A stretch of DNA of 7,146 nucleotides from Propionibacteriaceae bacterium (GCA_030538175.1 JAUNUL010000129.1:1-7146), one strand, 5' to 3'; shown: positions 1 to 7,108, counted from the first letter of the stretch. The notes: a model not told the origin generated them from the sequence alone. Numbers and translations: made by a program.

Positions 1-92
1 AGTCCGATCTGACTGAGGCCGATCAGACCGGGTCCGATGAGGCCGAGGACCGCGGCGATGACGACCGTGGCACTGAAGGGCGGAAAGGCTGA
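1..92 (+). CDS. yajC: C-terminal end of a truncated gene, probably YajC (Sec translocase accessory subunit)
   Basis: An open frame runs from the window edge (first full codon at position 3) to TGA at 90-92, giving about 29 residues. They are strongly acidic and hydrophilic, rich in Asp, Glu and Gly, and end in Arg-Lys-Gly. No conserved domain is visible because only the tail is present. The yajC call rests on context: yajC commonly lies directly upstream of secD, and actinobacterial YajC proteins often carry a charged, low-complexity C-terminal tail after one membrane helix. YajC associates with SecDF at the SecYEG channel. The stop lies two bases before the secD ATG, so the two are likely co-transcribed and coupled. 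The tail contains imperfect repeats of Ser-Asp...Glu-Ala. Another small upstream protein cannot be excluded. Confidence 0.5.
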   Translation, partial: SDLTEADQTGSDEAEDRGDDDRGTEGRKG

Positions 93-94
93 GC

Positions 95-1816
95 ATGCCG
101 ACTCAGTATGGTAAGCCGCTGCGCACCATCATCATTCTCTTCGCGGTGCTGGCCGCAATGTTCGTCGTCATGGCGGCAACCAAGACTTGGACTCCCAAGC
201 TGGGTCTGGACCTGCGCGGTGGCACGACCATCACGCTGACGGCCAGCAACACCGTGGGCGGCGGTGCCCCCTCGGCCGAAAGCCTCGAGCAGGCCCGCAC
301 GATCATTCAGCAGCGTGTCGACTCCCTCGGTGTCGGTGAGACCGAGGTCACCACGTCCGGTGACCGCGAGGTTGTGGTCACCGTGCCGAACGTCCAGCAG
401 GACGAGCTGGTGAACATGGTGGGACAGACCGCTGTGTTGACGTTCCGTGCCGTGCACTATGTCGAAGCCGTGCAGCCGCCGGCCCAGCCCGATCCCGGGA
501 CAACGCCGGATCCGAATGCGACCCCGGGTGCCGGGGCGACGCCTGCAGCGGGTGGGGACGCTACGCCCGCGGTGGGCGCGGGTGCGTCGGCCGAGCCGAG
601 CGCTCAGCCCACGGCTGGTGCGAACCGGCCGGCTCCGATGTTGCCGACCGCACCACCGCCGCCGCGGACACCCAGGCCGACCGCGCCGGGCCAGGGCGTG
701 CCGCCGGACAAGGCGATGGAGTGGCAGCCCAACGACAACGACTTCGCGGACTTCGCGGAATACGTCTGCGGGGAGGATGTCGCGGAGGTCTCGGATCAGC
801 CGTTGGTGGCGTGCGACCGCAGCGGGACGGAGAAATACCTGCTCGGCCCGGCGATGATCACTGGTGACCGGCTGACCACTGCGTCGGCGGGCGTCCCGCA
901 GAACCAGCTCAACTGGGTCGTCAACCTTGAATTCGACGGCCAGGGTGCCACGATGTTCGAGAATGCGACCGGCGCGTTGGCAGCCAACGCCGACCCGCAG
1001 AACCGGTTCGCGATCGTGCTGGACGGCCGCGTTATCTCTGCGCCCAGCGTCAGCCAGGCCATCCCCGGTGGGCGGGCCGAGATCTCGGGTTCCTTCAACG
1101 AGAAGTCGGCGACCGATCTGGCCAACGTCCTGAAATATGGCGCGCTGCCGCTGGCCTTCGAGGTGTCTGAGGTGTCCAACGTCTCGGCGACCCTCGGCGG
1201 TGAGCAGCTGCGGGCCGGCATGATCGCCGGCCTCGTCGGTCTGGTCCTCGTGGTGGGGTACGCCATGCTCTACTACCGCGGCCTGTTCCTGGTCGTTGTG
1301 CTTTCGCTGGCGGTGGCCGCGGCGTTCACCTACGCGATGACGGTCCTGCTCGGCCAGTCCGTCGGGTTCGCCCTCAACCTGCCAGGTATCGCTGGCGCGA
1401 TCGTGGCGATCGGCCTGACTGCCGACTCGTTCGTCATCTTCTTCGAGCGGATACGTGACGAGGTGCGTGAGGGCAGATCCCTGCGTTCGGCGGTTGAGGC
1501 GGGCTGGAACCGTTCGAAGAACACGATTCTGATCTCCGATGCCGTCACGCTGCTGTCCGCGATCGTGCTGTTCATCGTTGCGATGGGCGGGGTGAAGGGC
1601 TTCGCGTTCATTCTGGGTCTGACCACATTGCTCGACTTGGCGGTCGTCTTCTTCTTCACCAAGCCGCTGATGTCACTGCTGGTGCGGACGAAGTTCTTCG
1701 GCGACGGACACAAACTCTCGGGTCTCGACAAGGAGCACCTCGGCGTGCGGACCCTGTCGGGACGGACCAGCCGACGCACACAGCCGGTGCCGGCTACGGC
1801 AGGGAAGGACGCGTGA
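95..1816 (+). CDS. secD: Protein translocase subunit SecD
   Basis: SecD works with SecF in the cytoplasmic membrane, using the proton gradient to pull exported proteins out of the SecYEG/SecA channel. The 573-residue protein has a first membrane helix at about 11-28, then the SecD signature GLDLRGG at 37-43. A large extracytoplasmic region follows (about 45-370), then five helices between about 373 and 530. The fourth-helix motif is LPGIAGAIVAIGLTADSF (429-446), followed by FFERIRDE (449-456). Asp444 lies at the position of the conserved SecD membrane aspartate. The ATG follows GGAAAGG (82-88) with a 6-base spacer and starts two bases after the preceding stop. Two features stand out: a Pro/Ala/Thr/Gly-rich insert at about 127-202, and only two cysteines (225 and 240), both in the exported region. 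The C-terminal 43 residues are a basic cytoplasmic tail. Identity is secure. Confidence 0.97.
   Translation: MPTQYGKPLRTIIILFAVLAAMFVVMAATKTWTPKLGLDLRGGTTITLTASNTVGGGAPSAESLEQARTIIQQRVDSLGVGETEVTTSGDREVVVTVPNVQQDELVNMVGQTAVLTFRAVHYVEAVQPPAQPDPGTTPDPNATPGAGATPAAGGDATPAVGAGASAEPSAQPTAGANRPAPMLPTAPPPPRTPRPTAPGQGVPPDKAMEWQPNDNDFADFAEYVCGEDVAEVSDQPLVACDRSGTEKYLLGPAMITGDRLTTASAGVPQNQLNWVVNLEFDGQGATMFENATGALAANADPQNRFAIVLDGRVISAPSVSQAIPGGRAEISGSFNEKSATDLANVLKYGALPLAFEVSEVSNVSATLGGEQLRAGMIAGLVGLVLVVGYAMLYYRGLFLVVVLSLAVAAAFTYAMTVLLGQSVGFALNLPGIAGAIVAIGLTADSFVIFFERIRDEVREGRSLRSAVEAGWNRSKNTILISDAVTLLSAIVLFIVAMGGVKGFAFILGLTTLLDLAVVFFFTKPLMSLLVRTKFFGDGHKLSGLDKEHLGVRTLSGRTSRRTQPVPATAGKDA
473..700 (+). other. 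Low-complexity Pro/Ala/Thr/Gly-rich segment inside SecD
   Basis: This segment encodes SecD residues about 127-202. It is dominated by Pro, Ala, Thr and Gly, with recurring Ala-Thr-Pro units (142-144, 148-150 and 156-158) and a run of four prolines at 187-190. It lies between the first half of the periplasmic base domain and the part containing Cys225 and Cys240. By topology it should sit outside the membrane. The composition predicts a flexible, disordered linker. Actinobacterial SecD proteins are known to vary in length here, so this is probably a lineage-specific expansion rather than a domain. Confidence 0.8.
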
Positions 1817-1818
1817 TG
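1802..1818 (+). promoter_or_regulatory. Ribosome binding site that decides the secF start
   Basis: GGGAAGGA occupies 1802-1809, inside the last codons of secD. Two in-frame starts follow: GTG at 1813 (3-base spacer) and ATG at 1816 (6-base spacer). The spacing favours ATG 1816, which overlaps the secD TGA by one base, a TGATG arrangement typical of translational coupling. GTG 1813 would add one methionine only. Confidence 0.65.
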
Positions 1819-3045
1819 TCCGAGTCACAACTCACCGACACCGATCGCCAGGACAACCAGGCGCCGGTCAAGAAGGGCATCGCCAACCGGCTCTACACCG
1901 GTGACATCTCTCTGGACATCATTGGCCGCCGCAAGCGGTGGTATGTGATGTCCGGCGTCATCCTCGTCATCGTGCTGGCCGCCCTGATCTTCCGCGGGCT
2001 CTCCTTGGGGATCGAATTCTCTGGTGGTGCGGATTTCCAAGCTCCCACCCAGGTCACTGCCCGGACCGTCGACGACATGCGCGCGGCCATTCAGCAGACG
2101 GGACTGCCGGATCTTGGCGACACCACCGTCACCACCATGGGGGAGAACACCGTGCGGGTGCAGACCCGAACGTTGGATCCCGAAACCGAGGTGCCGGTGA
2201 TGCGTGACGCCATCGCCGAGCAGGTCGGCGCGCAACCGGACCAGGTGGCGTACAGCCTGATCGGCGCCTCCTGGGGCAAACAGATCACCCAGAAGGGCCT
2301 GATCGCCCTCGGGGTCTTCCTCGTCCTCGTCACGCTGATGATCTGGGTCTATTTCCGGGACCTGAAGATGTCGATCGCGGCGATGGTGGCGCTCCTGCAC
2401 GACCTCGTGCTCACCATCGGCGCCTATGCGCTCATCGGGTTCACGTTCACCCCGGCGACCCTGATCGGCATGCTGACCATTCTCGGTTATTCGCTCTATG
2501 ACACGGTCGTGGTGTTCGACAAGGTCCGGGAAAACGTGCGGGATCTCTATGGTCAGCGCCGCTTCACCTATGCTGCCGCGGCCAACAAGGCCGTCAACCA
2601 GGTCCTGATCCGATCCATCAACACCACCATCATCGGGGTGCTGCCGGTTGCGGCGCTGTTGATCGCCGGATGGTTCTATTTGGGCACCGGTCCTCTGAAG
2701 GACCTGGGGCTGGTCCTGTTCGTCGGCATGGTTGCGGGTGCCTATTCATCGGTGCTGATTGCGACTCCGTTGTTGGTGGACATGAAGATGCGCGAGCCCG
2801 AGGTCCGTGAGCACACCGAGCTCGTCGAGTCCGGCGTGGGCATGAAGACCAGGTCGCGTCGAGTGCCGCTCGATGCGGGGTCCGAGCCCACCAACGAGGA
2901 CCTCGCCGAGGAGTCCGTGACCGAGCCGGGCAGTGCGGAGTTGGCTGCTCCCAGGATCACCACGGATACTGCGGTGCAATGGCCGACGATGCCGACGGAT
3001 CGCCAGCAGCCCCGTCGACAGACCCGAAGCGACCGAAAGAAGTAA
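1816..3045 (+). CDS. secF: Protein translocase subunit SecF
   Basis: SecF is the partner of SecD in the proton-driven SecDF complex that assists the late steps of Sec export. Counting from ATG 1816 the protein has 409 residues. It has a hydrophilic N-terminus, a first helix at about 43-62, and the motif GIEFSGG (65-71), equivalent to GLDLRGG in SecD. An extracytoplasmic domain spans about 72-158, and five further helices lie between about 160 and 322. The fourth-helix signature GYSLYDTVVVFDKVREN (224-240) contains Asp229 and Asp235; the family form is GYS-x-ND-x-VV-x-FDR-x-REN, with Tyr here replacing the usual Asn. The last 85 or so residues are a cytoplasmic extension, acidic in the middle and strongly basic at the very end (RRQTRSDRKK), longer than in E. 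coli SecF. The start overlaps secD by one base, and apt follows after 3 bases. Confidence 0.96.
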   Translation: MSESQLTDTDRQDNQAPVKKGIANRLYTGDISLDIIGRRKRWYVMSGVILVIVLAALIFRGLSLGIEFSGGADFQAPTQVTARTVDDMRAAIQQTGLPDLGDTTVTTMGENTVRVQTRTLDPETEVPVMRDAIAEQVGAQPDQVAYSLIGASWGKQITQKGLIALGVFLVLVTLMIWVYFRDLKMSIAAMVALLHDLVLTIGAYALIGFTFTPATLIGMLTILGYSLYDTVVVFDKVRENVRDLYGQRRFTYAAAANKAVNQVLIRSINTTIIGVLPVAALLIAGWFYLGTGPLKDLGLVLFVGMVAGAYSSVLIATPLLVDMKMREPEVREHTELVESGVGMKTRSRRVPLDAGSEPTNEDLAEESVTEPGSAELAAPRITTDTAVQWPTMPTDRQQPRRQTRSDRKK

Positions 3046-3048
3046 GCC

Positions 3049-3603
3049 ATGTCCGTGGCCCGTCCCGCTCTGGCGGACACGCTGTCAGCGCTCATCGCTG
3101 ATGTCCCCGACTTTCCGAAACCGGGGGTCGTGTTCAAGGACATCACGCCGTTGCTGGCCGATGCCGACGGGCTGCGGCGTGCGGTCGAGGGGCTGGCCGC
3201 GCTTGCCCCTGCGGGCGGTGTCGACATGGTGGTGGGCATGGAAGCGCGCGGGTTCATTCTCGGCGCGCCCGTCGCCTTGGCTCTGGGGGCTGGCTTCGTG
3301 CCGGTACGCAAGCCCGGCAAGCTGCCGCGGCCGTCGCTGTCGGCGACGTTCGCCCTCGAGTACGGCACTGACGAACTCGTGATGCACCGGGATGCTCTCG
3401 CCCCGGGCATGCGCGTCCTCGTCGTGGACGACGTCCTTGCCACAGGGGGCACGGTCTCGGCGACCGCGGAACTCGTCCGCTCCCTCGGCGCCGATCTGGT
3501 CGGGGTAGCCGTACTCCTCGAACTCGCCTTCCTCGGTGCCCGGGCTCGGCTGGCAACGCAAGGCCTCGAACGGATCGATTCGCTGCTCACCATCGACGCC
3601 TGA
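3049..3603 (+). CDS. apt: Adenine phosphoribosyltransferase
   Basis: This cytoplasmic purine-salvage enzyme joins adenine to PRPP to give AMP and pyrophosphate. Its 184 residues match the normal family length. Visible hallmarks are FPKPGVVFKDITPLL (22-36), GMEARGF (63-69), VRKPGKLPR (86-94, the flexible-loop region), LEYGTDEL (103-110), and the PRPP-binding motif VLVVDDVLATGGT (123-135), whose two aspartates and TGGT loop contact the ribose-phosphate. These closely follow E. coli Apt. No key residue appears to be missing. ATG 3049 lies three bases after the secF TAA; a weak AGAAG (3038-3042) precedes it by 6 bases, so coupling to secF probably helps. In actinobacteria apt commonly lies between secF and rel, which fits here apart from the intervening channel gene. 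Both apt and rel act on purine nucleotide pools. Confidence 0.97.
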   Translation: MSVARPALADTLSALIADVPDFPKPGVVFKDITPLLADADGLRRAVEGLAALAPAGGVDMVVGMEARGFILGAPVALALGAGFVPVRKPGKLPRPSLSATFALEYGTDELVMHRDALAPGMRVLVVDDVLATGGTVSATAELVRSLGADLVGVAVLLELAFLGARARLATQGLERIDSLLTIDA

Positions 3604-3605
3604 CC

Positions 3606-4724
3606 ATGGCTGGCATCATCCCGGATCCGACCGGTCACAAGAGCAGGATCAGCCTGGTCTCACTGCCGAACCGGGGCACCACGCCGGCCCGGGAGTTGAT
3701 GCTGCGCGGTTTGGTCGGCCTCATGTTGTTGACGATCATCACGCTCGTGGTGTGGGTCGACCGCGGCTCCTATAGTGACAACGTCAACCAGGACGGCATC
3801 GGCTTCATCGATGCTCTCTATTATGCGACCGTCACGATGACAACGACCGGCTATGGGGACATCACTCCCACCAGCCCGCACGCCCGGGTTATCAACGCCA
3901 TCGTCATCACCCCCTTGCGCATCATCTTCCTGGTCCTGCTGGTCGGCACCACACTGGAGGTGCTCGCCACCGAGGGACGCCGTGCACTCATCGATTCCCG
4001 TTGGAGGAAGCGCATGCGCAACCACATCGTCGTCGTCGGTTATGGGACCAAGGGGCGGACGGCCGTCTCCACACTCGCTCGCCAAGGGCGGGACATCAGC
4101 AAGGTGGTCGTGATCGATGGCCGGCCGAGCGCGATCGTGGACGCCAACCTCGATGGAGTTGCCGCGATCGAGGGGGACGCGACTCGGCGGGAGGTCCTGC
4201 GGCGTGCCGAGATCAGCAAGGCCCGGGAGGTCATCATCACTCTGGATCGGGACGACTCCACCATTCTCGTCACCCTGACCGCCCGCCAGCTGAACCCCCG
4301 CGCCCACCTCGTGGTGGCCGTGCGCGAAGAGCAGAACGTTTCTTTGCTCCGCCAATCGGGTGCGGACTCGGTGGTGACCTCCTCGGACATGGTCGGCCGG
4401 CTGCTTGGCATGTCGGCGATCAGCCCGAACATCGGCACCATGTTGGAGGATCTGCTGACCTCAGGGGAGGGCCTGGAGCTGAGCGAACGGCAGGTCACAC
4501 CCGAAGAGGTCGGCCGCAACCCGGGGGAGATCACCGAGGAACGCGTCATCGCAGTGGTTCGCAACAAGACCCTGCGGCGATACTTCGATCCCACGGTCGC
4601 CAGGTTGGAACCGGGGGACCAACTCGTCGTGGTCCGGCGCAGCACAACCCCGGAGGGGCGGCCGACCAGGGACCGGGAGATTCCGGTGCGCTATGAGCGC
4701 GGCGGTGCCCTGGATGACGACTGA
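3606..4724 (+). CDS. Two-helix potassium channel with cytoplasmic RCK (TrkA-N/TrkA-C) domain
   Basis: This is a predicted tetrameric K+ channel of the MthK-like, two-transmembrane type, 372 residues long. The first helix spans about 32-52, a pore helix and the selectivity filter TTTGYGD follow at 79-85, and the second helix spans about 95-120. A basic linker leads into an RCK domain with a Rossmann fold: IVVVGYGTKG (141-150) is the GxGxxG dinucleotide-type loop, and VVVID ends at Asp171, where an acidic residue usually contacts the ribose. GDATRREVL at 190-198 is typical of TrkA-N. The end (about 285-345) resembles the TrkA-C ligand-binding subdomain. The filter has Thr81 where Val is classical, a common prokaryotic variant. 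The second helix contains Pro103, Arg105 and Gly114, the last a candidate gating hinge. ATG 3606 is two bases after the apt stop and has no good Shine-Dalgarno sequence, so it probably depends on coupling. An internal start at 4014 is treated separately. The ligand and gene name cannot be fixed from sequence. Confidence 0.92.
   Translation: MAGIIPDPTGHKSRISLVSLPNRGTTPARELMLRGLVGLMLLTIITLVVWVDRGSYSDNVNQDGIGFIDALYYATVTMTTTGYGDITPTSPHARVINAIVITPLRIIFLVLLVGTTLEVLATEGRRALIDSRWRKRMRNHIVVVGYGTKGRTAVSTLARQGRDISKVVVIDGRPSAIVDANLDGVAAIEGDATRREVLRRAEISKAREVIITLDRDDSTILVTLTARQLNPRAHLVVAVREEQNVSLLRQSGADSVVTSSDMVGRLLGMSAISPNIGTMLEDLLTSGEGLELSERQVTPEEVGRNPGEITEERVIAVVRNKTLRRYFDPTVARLEPGDQLVVVRRSTTPEGRPTRDREIPVRYERGGALDDD
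4003..4016 (+). promoter_or_regulatory. Candidate internal ribosome binding site and start for a free RCK domain
   Basis: Inside the channel gene, GGAGGAAG (4003-4010) is followed by an in-frame ATG at 4014-4016, six bases after GGAGG. This ATG is Met137, in the linker just before the RCK beta strand IVVVGYG. Starting here would give a 236-residue soluble protein (4014-4724) holding the entire RCK region and no membrane helix. The signal is clearly stronger than the one at the main start, 3606. MthK of Methanothermobacter is known to use an internal methionine at the same structural place to supply extra RCK subunits for its gating ring. Use of the site here is inferred. Confidence 0.5.
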
Positions 4725-4729
4725 TGTGG

Positions 4730-4760
4730 CTGACGATGGCCGGCATATCGTGACTAGACT
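4730..4760 (+). promoter_or_regulatory. Possible rel promoter in the 65-base gap
   Basis: TAGACT (4755-4760) fits the actinobacterial -10 pattern TAnnnT. CTGACG (4730-4735) resembles the -35 element TTGACA in its TGAC core, but the spacer is 19 bases, longer than the ideal 17-18. Transcription would begin near 4766-4768, leaving about 24 leader bases that include the Shine-Dalgarno sequence and then TTG 4790. This is the only gap of more than three bases between genes in the window, which supports a separate promoter for rel. It is a by-eye call. Confidence 0.4.
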
Positions 4761-4775
4761 GAGTGATTGCAGGGC

Positions 4776-4792
4776 AGGAGGTGGGGCTGTTG
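4776..4792 (+). promoter_or_regulatory. Strong Shine-Dalgarno sequence that places the rel start at TTG 4790
   Basis: AGGAGGTG (4776-4783) is a near-perfect anti-16S match. An in-frame TTG at 4790-4792 lies 8 bases after AGGAGG, which is good spacing. The upstream in-frame GTG at 4763 has no comparable site in front of it, and this Shine-Dalgarno sequence would lie inside its reading frame. The TTG start is therefore preferred. Confidence 0.75.
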
Positions 4793-7108
4793 AGTGACCC
4801 TCAGGATCTTGGTGTGGTCGCAAGTGCGCCCAACGTGCCTGATCGACTGACGAGTGGGCCGGAGCAACCGCGCATGTCGATGCGCCACCGGCTTGCCAGG
4901 CTCGGCCGACCCTCCGGTGCCTTGGTGCTCGACCCGCTGTTCAAGGTGCTGCGCAGCAACCACCCGAAGGCGGATACCGCCGTGGTGGAGCGCGCCTATC
5001 GGACCGCCGAGCATTACCACCGCGGGCAGATTCGCAAGAGCGGCGATCCCTACATCACCCACCCGCTCGCCGTCGCGACGATTCTCGCGGAGTTGGGCCT
5101 CACCGAGCCGACACTGTGCGCTGCGTTGATGCATGACACGGTGGAGGACACGTCCTACACCATTGAACAACTCGCGGCCGACTTCGGCGATGAGGTGGCC
5201 CGCCTGGTCGACGGGGTGACCAAGCTCGACAAGGTCACCTACGGTGACAGCACCCAGGCCGAGACGATCCGCAAGATGGTCGTGGCGATGTCGCGGGATA
5301 TCCGCGTCCTGGTCATCAAGCTTGCCGACCGCCTGCACAACATGCGTACGCTGCACTTCCTGCGCCCCGATAAGCAGAGCCGCATCGCGACCGAAACCAT
5401 CGACATCTTCGCCCCGCTGGCGCATCGCCTCGGCATGAACGCGGTTAAGTGGGAGCTGGAGGACCTCGCGTTCGCGGTATTGCACCCGAAGATCTATACC
5501 GAGATTGTGCAGCTCGTGGCTGAACGGGCGCCGCAGCGGGAGAAACTGCTGGATCAGGTGACCGAGACGGTCACCAGTGACCTCAAGGATGCGCGGATCA
5601 AGGCCACCGTCCACGGCCGACCGAAACACTATTATTCGATCTATCAGAAGATGGTCGTCCGCGGTCGCGACTTCGCCGACATCTATGACCTCGTCGGCCT
5701 GCGGATCCTCGTGGACACCCCGCGCGACTGTTACGCGGCGCTCGGCGTGATGCATGTGCGGTGGAACCCGCTGCCCGGGCGGTTCAAGGACTACATCGCG
5801 GTCCCGAAGTTCAACATGTATCAATCCCTGCACACCACGGTCATCGGCCCCTCGGGCAAGCCGGTGGAGCTGCAGATCCGCACCCATGACATGCACCGAC
5901 GTGCGGAATACGGTGTCGCGGCGCACTGGAAATACAAGGAGAGCCCGACCAAGACCGCGGCCGACAAGGTCGTCAATCCGGACGGTTCAGAACTGACCTG
6001 GGTCAGGTCGCTCACCGAATGGCAGCGTGAGGCTGCGGACCCCGGTGAGTTCCTCGAGGGGCTGCAATACGAGATCAGCTCCGCCGAGGTCTATGTCTAT
6101 ACGCCCAAGGGTGAGGTCATCACCCTGCCCGGTGGCTCGACGCCCGTCGACTTCGCGTATGCGATTCACACCGAGGTCGGGCAACACTGCATCGGTGCGC
6201 GGGTCAACGGCAGACTCGTGCCCCTGGAGTCAGCGCTCGTCAACGGCGACGTCGTCGACATCATGACCTCCAAAGCCGAAGGAGCCGGGCCGAGCCGGGA
6301 TTGGCTCGAATTCGTCAAGAGCCCCAAGGCCCGCAACAAGATTCGTCAATATTTCTCCCGTGAGCAGCGGGAGGCCAACGTCGACATGGGCCGGGAGATG
6401 CTCGCCAAGCAGGTCCGCAAGGCTGGCGGATCCCTGCAGCGGATCCTGAGCCTCGAGAACGTGACCGCGGTTGCACACCACTATCGGCTCGCGGATGTCA
6501 CCGCGTTGTACGCCGCGATCGGTCGCCACCAAATCTCCGCCCAGGCGGCGGTCCAACGGCTGATCCGGATTGCCGGTGGCACCGATGACGACGCCGAGGA
6601 GACCTCGGAGGCCGTCCCGGTCACCACGTCGCGGCGCCGCCCCCATCGCAGCAGCAGCGACGGGACAGGCGTCGCTGTGCACGGCGACACCGACCTTTGG
6701 GTGAAGCTCGCACGGTGTTGTACGCCGGTTCCCGGTGACGAGATCATGGGCTTCATCACCCGTGGGCAGGGAGTGTCGGTGCATCGGACTGACTGCACCA
6801 ACGCCGACAGCCTGCGTTCCTCTCCGGAGCGGCTGGTCGAGGTCTCATGGGCCCCGACGGCAGAGAGTTCCTTCCTGGTGGCGGTGCAGATCGAGGGCTT
6901 GGATCGCACCGGCCTGTTGCACGACATCACCCGTGCCGTGTCCGATCACCACGTGAGCATCGTCTCGGCCACCATGACCACGGACAAGCAGCGGGTGTTC
7001 AAGACCCGCATGACGTTCGAGACACCCGACCCCAAACACCTGGAAGCCCTGTTGCAGGCCGTCCGGCGCGTGCCCGGTGTCTTCGACGTCTTCCGCGTGA
7101 AGCAATAG
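4790..7108 (+). CDS. rel: Bifunctional (p)ppGpp synthetase/hydrolase Rel (long RSH protein)
   Basis: Rel makes (p)ppGpp from ATP and GDP/GTP on starved ribosomes and degrades it otherwise, setting the stringent response. From TTG 4790 it has 772 residues. The hydrolase HD domain is intact: His91 in THPLAV, His115-Asp116 and Glu119-Asp120 in MHDTVEDT, and Asp180 and Asn184 in KLADRLHNM. The synthetase domain shows [14 protein letters not shown] (275-288), [10 protein letters not shown], and ELQIRT with Glu360 and Gln362. The loop RFKD (331-334) is the RxKD form found in bifunctional enzymes, as opposed to ExDD of synthetase-only RelA. A TGS domain spans about 432-494. The zinc-finger region has Cys643, Cys644, His665 and Cys669, and an ACT domain spans about 694-772. 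Length and domain order match actinobacterial Rel. The gene is often annotated relA. It follows the channel gene by 65 bases and may have its own promoter. GTG 4763 is an alternative start adding nine residues. Confidence 0.95.
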   Translation: MSDPQDLGVVASAPNVPDRLTSGPEQPRMSMRHRLARLGRPSGALVLDPLFKVLRSNHPKADTAVVERAYRTAEHYHRGQIRKSGDPYITHPLAVATILAELGLTEPTLCAALMHDTVEDTSYTIEQLAADFGDEVARLVDGVTKLDKVTYGDSTQAETIRKMVVAMSRDIRVLVIKLADRLHNMRTLHFLRPDKQSRIATETIDIFAPLAHRLGMNAVKWELEDLAFAVLHPKIYTEIVQLVAERAPQREKLLDQVTETVTSDLKDARIKATVHGRPKHYYSIYQKMVVRGRDFADIYDLVGLRILVDTPRDCYAALGVMHVRWNPLPGRFKDYIAVPKFNMYQSLHTTVIGPSGKPVELQIRTHDMHRRAEYGVAAHWKYKESPTKTAADKVVNPDGSELTWVRSLTEWQREAADPGEFLEGLQYEISSAEVYVYTPKGEVITLPGGSTPVDFAYAIHTEVGQHCIGARVNGRLVPLESALVNGDVVDIMTSKAEGAGPSRDWLEFVKSPKARNKIRQYFSREQREANVDMGREMLAKQVRKAGGSLQRILSLENVTAVAHHYRLADVTALYAAIGRHQISAQAAVQRLIRIAGGTDDDAEETSEAVPVTTSRRRPHRSSSDGTGVAVHGDTDLWVKLARCCTPVPGDEIMGFITRGQGVSVHRTDCTNADSLRSSPERLVEVSWAPTAESSFLVAVQIEGLDRTGLLHDITRAVSDHHVSIVSATMTTDKQRVFKTRMTFETPDPKHLEALLQAVRRVPGVFDVFRVKQ

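Noticed and set aside
447..857. Plus-strand frame (136 codons) overlapping the low-complexity part of secD
   Set aside because: The product is Arg/Pro-rich with no domain. It is the shifted reading of GC-rich Pro/Ala codons in secD, whose frame continues into conserved motifs on both sides.
2742..3638. Minus-strand open frame (298 codons) opposite the end of secF and apt
   Set aside because: It spans two well-supported genes. Its Ser/Arg/Ala-rich product lacks domain motifs, and no ribosome binding site or promoter was evident.
3660..4355. Minus-strand open frame (231 codons) opposite the channel gene
   Set aside because: Asp/Gly/His-rich composition and complete overlap with conserved pore and RCK sequence mark it as a shadow frame.
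4001..4696. Plus-strand frame (231 codons) shifted within the channel gene
   Set aside because: It overlaps the RCK domain in another frame and has Gly/Arg/His-rich shadow composition. The GGAGG at 4003 serves ATG 4014 in the channel frame, not this one.
4734..4750. Imperfect inverted repeat (CGAT...ATCG around GCCGGC) upstream of rel, considered as operator or terminator
   Set aside because: The four-base arms with a mismatched interior are within chance for GC-rich DNA, and there is no T-run.
4763..4789. GTG 4763 as the rel start
   Set aside because: There is no Shine-Dalgarno sequence upstream, and it sits at or before the likely transcript start. TTG 4790 has a near-perfect site at good spacing.
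4754..5926. Long minus-strand open frame (390 codons) opposite the rel start region
   Set aside because: It lies fully opposite the conserved HD and synthetase domains of rel. Its product is rich in His, Arg and Asp with no recognisable motif, as expected of the reverse strand of a high-GC gene.
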